From NCBI GenBank assembly GCA_030431975.1, contig JAUIHP010000015.1:107367-171366 (forward strand): a stretch of DNA of 64,000 bases, written 5' to 3'. The position numbers were made by a program, and so were the translations under genes. Positions within the stretch are counted from its first letter, which is position 1, and each line of letters begins with the position of its first letter. A model generated the notes under the pieces. That model saw only the letters and a list, made by a program, of their open reading frames with translations. It made no database searches and was not told the origin of the DNA. Source of the DNA: a bacterium (GTDB lineage: Bacteria > Eisenbacteria > RBG-16-71-46 > CAIMUX01). Below, piece by piece: positions 33,536 through 41,580 of this stretch.

Positions 33536-34885
33536 ATGATGTCCCGAGTCCCGCTAGCCGCCAAGTTCCTCACCGCGCTTCTGGCCGCACCATTGCTACT
33601 CGCGCCGCTTGGCTGCGGAGACGATGACAACGACGACCTTCCGACCGGACCCGTGACGACTTCGAGCTGCGTCGACTGTCACACCGACCAGGAGCAGCTC
33701 ATGGCCACGGCCGACCCCGACGAAGAACCACACGACGAAGATCCGGGCGAGGGGTGAGGTGGCTCCGTGCCTCCGTTGGAGGCTTGGGAGAAGGTCATCC
33801 TTACCGGTTCCGATGCCGAGGCCTTCTTCGCCAGCGTCCATGGCCAGATCCCCTGCGTCGTTTGCCACGAAGGTGACGGAGACGCCTCTGAGAAAGAGGA
33901 CGCGCACGCCGGCATGATCGGCCGTCCGAGCGAGACTCCTTCCGAAGTCTGCGGACAGTGTCACTCGGGCACCCAGAATCTCCGAAACAGTCTGCACGGT
34001 GGTCTTTGGGGAGAAAAGAACCTCGTGGCGCAGCGCTACGGTGTCGACTCCTTCGATGACCTTCCGGAAAGTGTCAAGCATGGCTACGGCACGGACTGCG
34101 CCGGCTGTCACACCTCGTGCGGCGACTGTCACGTTGGACGTCCGGCCAGCGTCGGAGGCGGACTTGTCGCCGGTCACCGTTTTGGTACCCCGCACATGAC
34201 GGAGCAGTGCACGGCCTGTCACGGAAGCCGTGTCGGCGCTGAGTACCGGGGCGAGAACGACGGCTTCTCGGCCGACGTCCACTTCGTGCCGGGCGGGATG
34301 CGGTGTCAGTCCTGTCATTCTGCTGCTGAGATGCACGGCGACGGGACGCGTCCCGACCATCGACTGGATGTGGCCAACCACGCGACCTGCGAGGAATGCC
34401 ACCAGGAGTCGGCCAAGACCAACGAATATCACCAGGCTCACTGGAGCGAGTTGCAGTGCCAGGTTTGTCACAGCCAGGAGTACAAGTCCTGCAACACGTG
34501 TCATGCCGGTGAAGGATTGGCCGAGCCTTCCTACATGAGTTTCAAGATCGGGAAGAATCCCGTGCCGGAGAAGCGTCCCTACGACTATGTCCTCCTGCGG
34601 CACATTCCGGTTTCTCCCGACACGTATCGGAATTGGGGCGTCCCGGATCTAACGGAGTACGAGTCCGAGCCGACATGGAAGTACGCGGCGCCCCATAACA
34701 TTCAACGCTGGACGGACCGGACCGAAGTCCCGGACGGAGGCACCTGCTCGACGAACTGTCACGGCAGCTCCGACGGCACGGACGGATTCTTCCTGCGTCA
34801 ATCCGACCTCGACGCGATGGACACTCGGGAAGCCGAAGCGAATCGAGACGTGGTCGTACCTGATGGGTCACCCGTGAACTGGTAG
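33536..34885 (+). CDS. Multihaem cytochrome c lipoprotein interrupted by one in-frame TGA (candidate selenoprotein)
   Basis: ATG at 33536 has GGGAGG six bases upstream. The first 73 codons give a lipoprotein signal with lipobox LAPLGC and one CxxCH site (CVDCH). Codon 74 is TGA (33755-33757). The same frame then continues without a break for 375 codons to 34885, with nine more CxxCH motifs (CVVCH, CGQCH, CAGCH, CGDCH, CTACH, CQSCH, CEECH, CQVCH, CNTCH) and one CSTNCH. The second part alone, which could start at GTG 33767, lacks an export signal that periplasmic haem attachment needs. So the two parts probably make one 449-residue protein, by selenocysteine insertion or read-through, unless the gene is broken or the base is wrong. 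A double-rhodanese lipoprotein gene follows after 16 bases. The role is probably extracytoplasmic electron transfer. Confidence 0.75.
33755..33790 (+). promoter_or_regulatory. SECIS-like stem-loop immediately after the in-frame TGA
   Basis: After TGA (33755-33757), GCCTCC (33769-33774) pairs with GGAGGC (33778-33783) around a GTT loop. A lower stem, CTCC (33763-33766) with GGAG (33787-33790), is separated by a small internal loop. The apical loop begins with G, 18 bases from the TGA. These features match published consensus rules for bacterial SECIS elements: small loop, G in the first two loop bases, and 16-37 bases spacing. Confidence 0.5.
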
Positions 34886-34901
34886 AACGGAGGTGCTATC
34901 A

Positions 34902-35915
34902 ATGAAACGCCTACTTCAACTCTCACTACTTCCGCTGACGATGATTCTGTTGCTCGGTGCCTGGGGTTGCGGTGACGACGACGATGATCCGACGACGCCG
35001 ACGACGGTGGATGAGTTCGCTCTCGCCGCGGAGTTGGGTGACAACTACTTCACGAGCTACACCAACGCCAACGGTGGTCAGGTCAACGTTACGGCGCCGT
35101 CAGTCTATGAACTGCTCATCGACTCGAGCACCGCGAACGACCCGTACATTCTCGACTGGAGGCTGCCGAGCGACTTCGCGCTGGGGCACATCGAGGGTGC
35201 CATCAATGTCAGCGCGGGTGACTTTGGCGACGTGTTGACCGCGATTCCGTCCGGCAAGACAGTCCTCAATGTCTGCTACACGGGTCAGAACGCCAGCCGG
35301 GCCACCGCTATCATGAACATGTTGGGGATACCGGCCCAGAACCTGAAGTTCGGCATGTGCGGCTGGACATCGGACACGTCAGTCAACCTCGACAAGTGGG
35401 GTACCGCAATCAGCAGCGCCCACGAAGCATGGATGACCCAGGAGGTCTTCACCACAACCGAGACCTTCGACTATCCGACTTTGTCGACGGGCAAGACCGA
35501 CAAAGTCGAGATCTTCCGCGAGGCCGCGATCGACTTCATGGAGAGCGACGAGAGCTGGACGATCAGCGTGAGCGGCCTCCAAGCAGCCTTGGTCGACAAC
35601 CCGGATGACTACTTCGTCATCAATTACTTCGCTCCGGATCCGTACAATGCGGGGCACATCCCGGGCGCCATCCGGTACCAGCCGAAGCAAGCCCTGCGGA
35701 CAGACCAGATGCTGGCCAATCTTCCGACGGACAAGACGATCGTCGTCTACTGCTACACCGGACAGACGTCGGCTCAAGTGGTCGCCTACCTCAACACGAT
35801 GGGCTACAAAGCGAAGTCCCTGGTCTTCGGCGTCAACGCGATCTGCCACGAGAACACAGACATCTGCGAGGCGCAGTACCATGTTGCGGGCACCGACTAC
35901 CCGGTTGTTCCGTGA
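34902..35915 (+). CDS. Lipoprotein with two rhodanese-like domains
   Basis: A 337-residue lipoprotein. ATG at 34902 follows GGAGGTG by six bases. The signal (LLQLSLLPLTMILLLGAWGC) ends in a lipobox followed by an Asp run. Two rhodanese-like domains follow, each with the DWRLPSDFALGHIEGAINV or NAGHIPGAI approach and a Cys-loop: VLNVCYTGQNASRA and IVVYCYTGQTSAQV. The CYTGQ loops keep the reactive Cys, so sulfur- or selenium-transfer chemistry is possible. It follows the multihaem cytochrome by 16 bases. Rhodanese lipoproteins occur beside outer-membrane cytochromes in metal- and selenite-reducing bacteria such as Geobacter, so the pair may form a redox module at the envelope. Confidence 0.85.
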   Translation: MKRLLQLSLLPLTMILLLGAWGCGDDDDDPTTPTTVDEFALAAELGDNYFTSYTNANGGQVNVTAPSVYELLIDSSTANDPYILDWRLPSDFALGHIEGAINVSAGDFGDVLTAIPSGKTVLNVCYTGQNASRATAIMNMLGIPAQNLKFGMCGWTSDTSVNLDKWGTAISSAHEAWMTQEVFTTTETFDYPTLSTGKTDKVEIFREAAIDFMESDESWTISVSGLQAALVDNPDDYFVINYFAPDPYNAGHIPGAIRYQPKQALRTDQMLANLPTDKTIVVYCYTGQTSAQVVAYLNTMGYKAKSLVFGVNAICHENTDICEAQYHVAGTDYPVVP

Positions 35916-35923
35916 CCCATCGG

Positions 35924-35959
35924 GTAAGGGGGAGTGCTTGCGCTTCCCCTTACCTCTCT
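35924..35959 (+). terminator. Terminator hairpin after the cytochrome-rhodanese operon
   Basis: GTAAGGGG (35924-35931) pairs perfectly with CCCCTTAC (35946-35953), followed by the pyrimidine-rich CTCTCTT. It lies nine bases after the rhodanese gene's stop. Confidence 0.7.
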
Positions 35960-36102
35960 TAGAAGGACTCTTTCAGAACTCCAAAATGCTTCGAACCTAG
36001 ACCGAGTTTTGGACCAGCCTGAAGATCTGCGCGTGCCGTTCCTTCCCAGCTGTGCAATGCAGCTCAACATGAGGGGGCGGCACACCGTATCCGGCAGAAT
36101 CC

Positions 36103-36156
36103 GCACTCGCACCCGCACCGGCACCCCTACCCGCACTCGCGCTCGCACCCTCATCC
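36103..36156. repeat. Hexamer x 9 tandem repeat
   Basis: Nine six-base units of the GCACYC type (GCACTC, GCACCC, GCACCG, GCACCC, CTACCC, GCACTC, GCGCTC, GCACCC, TCATCC) lie 28 bases downstream of the stop of the minus-strand sulfatase-like gene. Confidence 0.75.
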
Positions 36157-36183
36157 GCTACTTCGCCACGGCGAGTCACGTGA

Positions 36184-37629
36184 CTACTTGATGTACCCGA
36201 GTGAGCGGAGTCGCTCCATCGTAGCCTCGTCGACGACGACGGGATCCGATCCGGAATGCGTCGTGTAGGCGAGGGCCCAGTCGTCCAGCAACTGCTCCAG
36301 ATGCGCCCGTCGTTCCGCATCGATGGTGTCTGACAAGTCGTTCGACTCGTGCGGATCGTTCTCCAGATCGAAGACTTGGGCACTCGAGGACTCGAGACGG
36401 CGGGGCTTCGTAGCTGTGGGTGAGCCCCGAGGATCGGCCGGCGTGGGGCCAGCCGAGTCGGCCGTTGCCGGCGTGAATCGAATGAGCTTGTGCCCCTGGT
36501 CTCGAACGCTCTGCCAGATTCCGTCCTCACTTCGGTGGTCGGCAAAACCCGGCCGATCCGGCAAGGACTGTCCCGAAAAGGCCGGTCCGAGACTGCGGCC
36601 GGCGACGGTGTCCGGACTCTGCCCTCCGGCCGCTTCGACGACCGTCGGAAAGATGTCGATCAACTCCACGGGTGTGGAGATCCGTCCCTCTCGAATCCCG
36701 GGGCCAGCCACGACCATGGGGATGTGAAGGAGCTCATCGTAGAGTGAACGGTTGTGACCGAGGTGCCCGTGCTCGAAGAATTCCTCGCCGTGGTCGGCAA
36801 CGACGATGACCCACGTGTTCTCGAACTGACCGGACTCTTCGAGGGCTTCCACGATCCTGCCGATCTCGTCGTCGGTGTACCGAATCTCCGCGTCATAAAG
36901 GGCGAGCATGGCTTCGATCGTTTCCGGCGGCGGAGGAGAGTCGGCCTCCCCGCTGCGACTTTGCATACGACGCCAACTGCGCGTGTCGAAGTCCCGGAAC
37001 GCCTCCGGAACGAAACGATCACGGTAGGAGGCCGGTGGATCGTAGGGGAGGTGAGGATCGAGGAAGTGAACGTAGGCGAAGAAGGGTGCGTCAGCAGCAA
37101 GCCGCGAGTGCCAGCTCTGGAACCGCGAGCGAATGTCGGCGGCGTCTCCCAACTCCTCTTCGAATGTATCGAAGCCCTGGTCGAAACCCAAAAACGAGCG
37201 AATGTGAGGGTTGTTGATGAAGGCGCCGGTTTGGTACCCGAGCTTCTGTAGCGCCTCGGCAAGGGTCTCGTGATCGCGGCCGAGAACGTCGGTATGCAGG
37301 CGTCGATCTTTACCGACAGAGCGATTCGAAAAGACCCCGTGTTGAATCGGGTACTTCCCGGTGAGAAGGCTGGGCACCGCCGGCTTGGTCCATCCGGCCT
37401 GGCTGAAGGCCTGTTCGAAAAGGATGCCGCGCTCGGCCAGCGCATCGATGGTGGGGCTGGTCTCTTTGGAATGGCCGTAGCATCCCAGGCGGTCCGCTCG
37501 AAGCGTGTCGATGAGAATGAGAACGACATTCGGAGGCGAAGCTGGTCGAGTGAGCCACCAGGCCACGCCGAGGACGAGCGCGAGAGTCGACAAGGTGGAA
37601 AGAAGGACCCCGACGATTCTCCGATTCAA
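36184..37629 (-). CDS. Membrane-anchored sulfatase-like (alkaline phosphatase superfamily) protein without the formylglycine Cys
   Basis: A 481-residue protein. TTG at 37629 follows GAGGTG. An N-terminal membrane helix (VGVLLSTLSTLALVLGVAWWL) precedes the superfamily core: NVVLILIDTLRADRLGCYG for metal binding, HGVFSNR, and VIVVADHGEEFFEHGHLGHN with the second metal site. Where sulfatases carry CxPSR, this protein reads GWTKPAVPSLLTG, with no Cys. It therefore cannot be activated to formylglycine at that position; Thr may be the nucleophile as in LtaS-type phosphotransferases. Likely substrates are phospholipid- or glycan-linked groups at the envelope. It is divergent from PFOR. Confidence 0.82.
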   Translation of the reverse strand: MNRRIVGVLLSTLSTLALVLGVAWWLTRPASPPNVVLILIDTLRADRLGCYGHSKETSPTIDALAERGILFEQAFSQAGWTKPAVPSLLTGKYPIQHGVFSNRSVGKDRRLHTDVLGRDHETLAEALQKLGYQTGAFINNPHIRSFLGFDQGFDTFEEELGDAADIRSRFQSWHSRLAADAPFFAYVHFLDPHLPYDPPASYRDRFVPEAFRDFDTRSWRRMQSRSGEADSPPPPETIEAMLALYDAEIRYTDDEIGRIVEALEESGQFENTWVIVVADHGEEFFEHGHLGHNRSLYDELLHIPMVVAGPGIREGRISTPVELIDIFPTVVEAAGGQSPDTVAGRSLGPAFSGQSLPDRPGFADHRSEDGIWQSVRDQGHKLIRFTPATADSAGPTPADPRGSPTATKPRRLESSSAQVFDLENDPHESNDLSDTIDAERRAHLEQLLDDWALAYTTHSGSDPVVVDEATMERLRSLGYIK

Positions 37630-37856
37630 GACTGCACCTCGGTCATGGTCCTGCTGTCCGTTGCCCTTGCCGTCGCTTCCGTGTCGCGCCCACTCGTGGT
37701 TGTCGCATCGGCCCTCGTCCGCCGCCTCTCTTCCGCATCCTACCGGGTTTCGGCTCGGATACGGAATCCCCGTATAGCCTCTGATCCTTTCGGAACCGAC
37801 GATGATTCCGTCCGCTCTTGTCCAGATCGAAGAGGCGAGGAACCAAAGGAGTTTGC

Positions 37857-40800
37857 ATGGGCGACCGATTCGTCGTGGTCGATGGGAACGAGGCCGCTGC
37901 CAACGTGGCCTATCAGGCCAGCGAAGTCATTGCGATTTATCCGATCACTCCGGCCTCTCCGATGGGCGAACTCTCCGACATGTGGGCGGCGAAGGAAAAG
38001 GCGAATGCCTGGGGAACGGTGCCGCGAGTCATTCAGATGCAGAGCGAAGGCGGAGCGGCGGGAGCCGTCCACGGATCGCTGGCTACGGGTGCCCTGACCA
38101 CGACCTTTACCGCCTCCCAGGGCCTGTTGCTCATGCTCCCCAACATGTTCAAGATTGCCGGTGAGCTGACGCCGACGGTCTTCCACATCGCAGCCCGCAC
38201 CGTCGCGACCCATGCACTGTCCATCTTCGGGGACCACAGTGACATCATGGCCGCCCGCATGACGGGTTGGGGATTCCTGGCATCCAACAGCGTTCAGGAA
38301 GCCCAGGACATGGCTTTGATCGCCACGGCAAGCACGCTGGAGACACGGGTTCCCTTCCTCCATTTCTTCGACGGCTTTCGGACTTCGCACGAAGTGAACA
38401 AGATCTCTCTGCTCGACCCGGAGGAAATCCGATCGTTCCTCGATATGGAAGCGATCCGACAACACCGCGAGCGAGCCTTGAGTCCGGATCGACCGACACT
38501 TCACGGTTCCGCTCAGAACCCGGACGTCTTCTTCCAGGCCCGCGAAGCCATCCAACCATTCTACGATCGAACCGCGGGATGCGTCGCCGACGTCATGAAT
38601 CGCTTCGCTGAGCGTTTCGGAAGGCGCTACGGCTTGTTCGAATTGGTAGGCGATGCCGATGCCGAACGTGTGGTCGTCCTGATGGGCTCCGGAGCGGGAG
38701 CGGCCGAGGAAACGGTCCTTCGCCTTTGTGACCAGGGTGAGCGGGTCGCCCTTCTCAAGGTTCGTCTCTATCGGCCGTTTGACGGAAAGGCACTCGTCGA
38801 CGCCATTCCAGCGACGGCGAAGAGCATCGCCGTGCTGGATCGCACGAAGGAGCCGGGCGCTGTGGGCGAGCCGCTCTACATGGATGTGGTGACGGCGTTG
38901 GCCGAGACGGGCGCTTCGAAGTGGCCGAGCGGACTTCCCCATGTCACGGGCGGACGCTACGGGCTCTCGTCGAAGGAGTTCACGCCGGCCATGGTCAAAG
39001 GAGTTCTCGACCAGATGGGCGAGGATGGTGGGAAGAACCGATTCACCGTTGGGATCGTCGACGATGTCAGCCATTCGCATATTAGGACGGCGGATGGCTT
39101 CGACACGGAGCCCGACGACGTCATTCGCGCCGTGTTCTTTGGGTTGGGTAGTGACGGAACCGTCGGCGCGAACAAAGAGACGGTCAAGATCATCGGCACG
39201 GAGACAGACCTTCACGCTCAGGGATACTTCGAGTACGACTCGAAGAAGTCCGGGGCGGTGACGGTGTCCCATCTGCGATTCGGTCCTCGTCCCATCCAGT
39301 CCACCTACAAGATCTCGTCTGCGGGATTCGTGGCGTGCCATCAGTTCTCGCTGTTGGAGCGCATGGACGTTCTGGGCAAGGCGCGTCCGGGAGCCACGTT
39401 TCTCCTCAACTGTCCTTACGGATCGGACGAAGTGTGGGACGCGCTGCCGTCGAAGGTGCAGCTGCAGATTCAGGAGAAGAAGCTCCGGTTCTTTATCATC
39501 GACGCAGCCAAGGTTGCACGAGAGGTCGGTCTGAGTCGCCGGATCAATACCGTGATGCAGACCTGCTTCTTCGCTTTGGCCGATGTTTTGCCGCGGGACG
39601 AAGCCATCGCCCGAATCAAGGACTCCATCCAGAAGTCCTATGGGAAGCGCGGACGATCAGTGGTGGAACGCAACCATGCTGCCGTCGACTCGGCGTTGGC
39701 GGCAATGCATGAGCTGAACGTGGCGGAGCTGACGTCGGCGAGCTCGACGCCAAACCAGGCGGCCAGTTCGACGTCGGCGACGGGCTCAGGGTCCACGAAC
39801 CCGGCGTCTTCGAACCTGGCGCCCTCGAAACTGGCGTCGACGCCCAACGGTACCGCGGGATTCGTTGCCGCTTCGATTCCGCCGGAGGCACCGGACTTCG
39901 TACAGCGGGTGACAGCGCGGATTATCGAGGGCGAGGGGGATCTGCTCCCCGTGAGCGCCTTGCCTGTCGACGGAGGATTCCCTACCGGGACGGCTCGCTA
40001 CGAGAAACGCAGTATCGCCGAGGAGATTCCGATCTGGGATCCCGAGATCTGCATTCAGTGCTCCCTCTGCGCGTTGGTTTGTCCCCACGCGGCCATTCGA
40101 ATCAATGCGGTTCCAGAGGCTGAACTGGCGGGCGCTCCTGATGGGTTCCGTCGGACGGACTGGAAGAACCGCAACGTTGCCGGCCATCAACTCGCCATCC
40201 AGGTGGCCCCGGATGATTGCACGGGCTGCGGCATCTGCGCCGACATCTGTCCGGCGCGCAGCAAAGAGGTGGCGAAGCACAAGGCTCTCAATATGGAGCC
40301 CAAGAGCGACCACCTCGATCTCGAACGTAAGAGCTTCGAGTTCTTCGAGACCCTTCCGTATCTGGATCGTTCCAAGCATCAGCCGGACTTCGAGGCGCAC
40401 AGCGTCAAGGGTTCGCAGTTCTGTGAGCCTCTCTTCGAGTTCAGCGGCGCTTGTGCCGGTTGTGGGGAGACGCCGTACCTGAAGTTGCTGTCTCAGCTCT
40501 ACGGCGATCGAGCCTTGATCGCCAATGCCACCGGTTGCTCGTCGATCTACGGAGGAAACCTGCCGACGACACCTTGGACGTTCAACTCCGAGGGACGGGG
40601 GCCGGCCTGGTCGAATTCGCTCTTCGAAGACAACGCGGAGTTTGGGTTGGGAATGCGATTGGCCGTCGACCGTCAGCGGATCCATGCGGAACGGCTGATG
40701 GAAAGTCTGCGCGCGCACCTTCCGGAGCGTCTGGTCGATGATTTGATCGGGTGTCGAACGGAGATGCAGCACGACGACGCCACGATCGCCGGGCAAAGGG

Positions 40801-41573
40801 ATCGCGTCGCGCAGCTGAAGCAGAAACTGTCCGGGATCGACGACCCGCGGGCCGCAGAGTTACTGTCCCTGGCCGACGTTCTGGTCCGCCGTAGCGTCTG
40901 GATCGTCGGCGGGGACGGTTGGGCCTACGACATCGGGTTTGGAGGCGTCGACCACATCCTCGCTTCGGGAGAGGACGTCAACGTTCTGGTTCTCGACACG
41001 GAGGTCTACTCCAACACCGGAGGCCAGGCTTCCAAGTCAACGCAGCGGGGAGCCGTCGCCAAGTTCGCGGCCGATGGAAAGTCCATCGGCAAGAAAGACC
41101 TGGGCATGATCGCCATGGCCTACGGCAATGTCTACGTCGGCCAGGTCGTCCTTGGAGCCAACCCCAAACAAACCGTTCGCGTCTTTGCAGAGGCCGAGAG
41201 CTATCCGGGTCCCTCGCTGATCATCGCCTACAGCCCGTGCATCGCGCACGGAATCGACATGAGTCGCTCCATCGACCATCAGAAGGAGGCGGTGAAGAGT
41301 GGATACGTGTCGCTCTACCGGTTCGATCCGAGGCTTGGCCATGATCACGGTCATCCATTCCAGCTGGACAGCGCGAAGCCCAGCCTGCCGCTCAAGGAGT
41401 TCGCGATGAAGGAAGGGCGGTTCGCGATGCTCGCCAGATCACAGCCTGAACGCGCGGAAACGTTGCTCGAGATCGCCCAACGTGAGATCGACGAACGTCG
41501 CCACTACTACGAACAACTGGCGACTGTCGATCGTGAGATCGTCGGTGACAGCGCCGAGTCTCAGGGGGAATAG
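37857..41573 (+). CDS. nifJ: Pyruvate:ferredoxin (flavodoxin) oxidoreductase, single-chain
   Basis: A 1238-residue single-polypeptide PFOR. ATG at 37857 has AAAGGAG upstream. Domains in order: TPP pyrimidine-binding (FVVVDGNEAAANVAYQASEV ... YPITPASPMGE), transketolase-C-like, gamma domain (VKIIGTETDLHAQGYFEYDSKKSGA in two pieces, VKIIGTETDLHAQG and YFEYDSKKSGA), two [4Fe-4S] motifs (CIQCSLCALVCP, CTGCGICADICP), then a proximal-cluster and TPP domain (GACAGCGETPYL, GCSSIYGG, GGDGWAYDIGFGG, NTGGQASKSTQRG). It oxidises pyruvate to acetyl-CoA and CO2 with ferredoxin, or runs in reverse. Residues ~624-668 are a Ser/Ala/Thr/Pro linker not normally found between these domains. A DHOD-like gene follows by seven bases. 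Confidence 0.95.
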   Translation: MGDRFVVVDGNEAAANVAYQASEVIAIYPITPASPMGELSDMWAAKEKANAWGTVPRVIQMQSEGGAAGAVHGSLATGALTTTFTASQGLLLMLPNMFKIAGELTPTVFHIAARTVATHALSIFGDHSDIMAARMTGWGFLASNSVQEAQDMALIATASTLETRVPFLHFFDGFRTSHEVNKISLLDPEEIRSFLDMEAIRQHRERALSPDRPTLHGSAQNPDVFFQAREAIQPFYDRTAGCVADVMNRFAERFGRRYGLFELVGDADAERVVVLMGSGAGAAEETVLRLCDQGERVALLKVRLYRPFDGKALVDAIPATAKSIAVLDRTKEPGAVGEPLYMDVVTALAETGASKWPSGLPHVTGGRYGLSSKEFTPAMVKGVLDQMGEDGGKNRFTVGIVDDVSHSHIRTADGFDTEPDDVIRAVFFGLGSDGTVGANKETVKIIGTETDLHAQGYFEYDSKKSGAVTVSHLRFGPRPIQSTYKISSAGFVACHQFSLLERMDVLGKARPGATFLLNCPYGSDEVWDALPSKVQLQIQEKKLRFFIIDAAKVAREVGLSRRINTVMQTCFFALADVLPRDEAIARIKDSIQKSYGKRGRSVVERNHAAVDSALAAMHELNVAELTSASSTPNQAASSTSATGSGSTNPASSNLAPSKLASTPNGTAGFVAASIPPEAPDFVQRVTARIIEGEGDLLPVSALPVDGGFPTGTARYEKRSIAEEIPIWDPEICIQCSLCALVCPHAAIRINAVPEAELAGAPDGFRRTDWKNRNVAGHQLAIQVAPDDCTGCGICADICPARSKEVAKHKALNMEPKSDHLDLERKSFEFFETLPYLDRSKHQPDFEAHSVKGSQFCEPLFEFSGACAGCGETPYLKLLSQLYGDRALIANATGCSSIYGGNLPTTPWTFNSEGRGPAWSNSLFEDNAEFGLGMRLAVDRQRIHAERLMESLRAHLPERLVDDLIGCRTEMQHDDATIAGQRDRVAQLKQKLSGIDDPRAAELLSLADVLVRRSVWIVGGDGWAYDIGFGGVDHILASGEDVNVLVLDTEVYSNTGGQASKSTQRGAVAKFAADGKSIGKKDLGMIAMAYGNVYVGQVVLGANPKQTVRVFAEAESYPGPSLIIAYSPCIAHGIDMSRSIDHQKEAVKSGYVSLYRFDPRLGHDHGHPFQLDSAKPSLPLKEFAMKEGRFAMLARSQPERAETLLEIAQREIDERRHYYEQLATVDREIVGDSAESQGE

Positions 41574-41580
41574 AGCCGTG

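Noticed and set aside
33767..34885. Separate cytochrome gene starting at GTG 33767
   Set aside because: Not excluded, but there is no export signal for a multihaem cytochrome, no fitting ribosome site, and the preceding in-frame piece supplies lipobox and first haem site.
36103..36156. Coding extension of the sulfatase-like gene or a small ORF
   Set aside because: The hexamer repeat would give a dipeptide repeat but there is no start signal, and the region lies after the stop codon.
37740..39341. 533-codon minus-strand open frame
   Set aside because: Antisense to the PFOR gene with its well-conserved motifs; its translation is Arg/His-rich and featureless.
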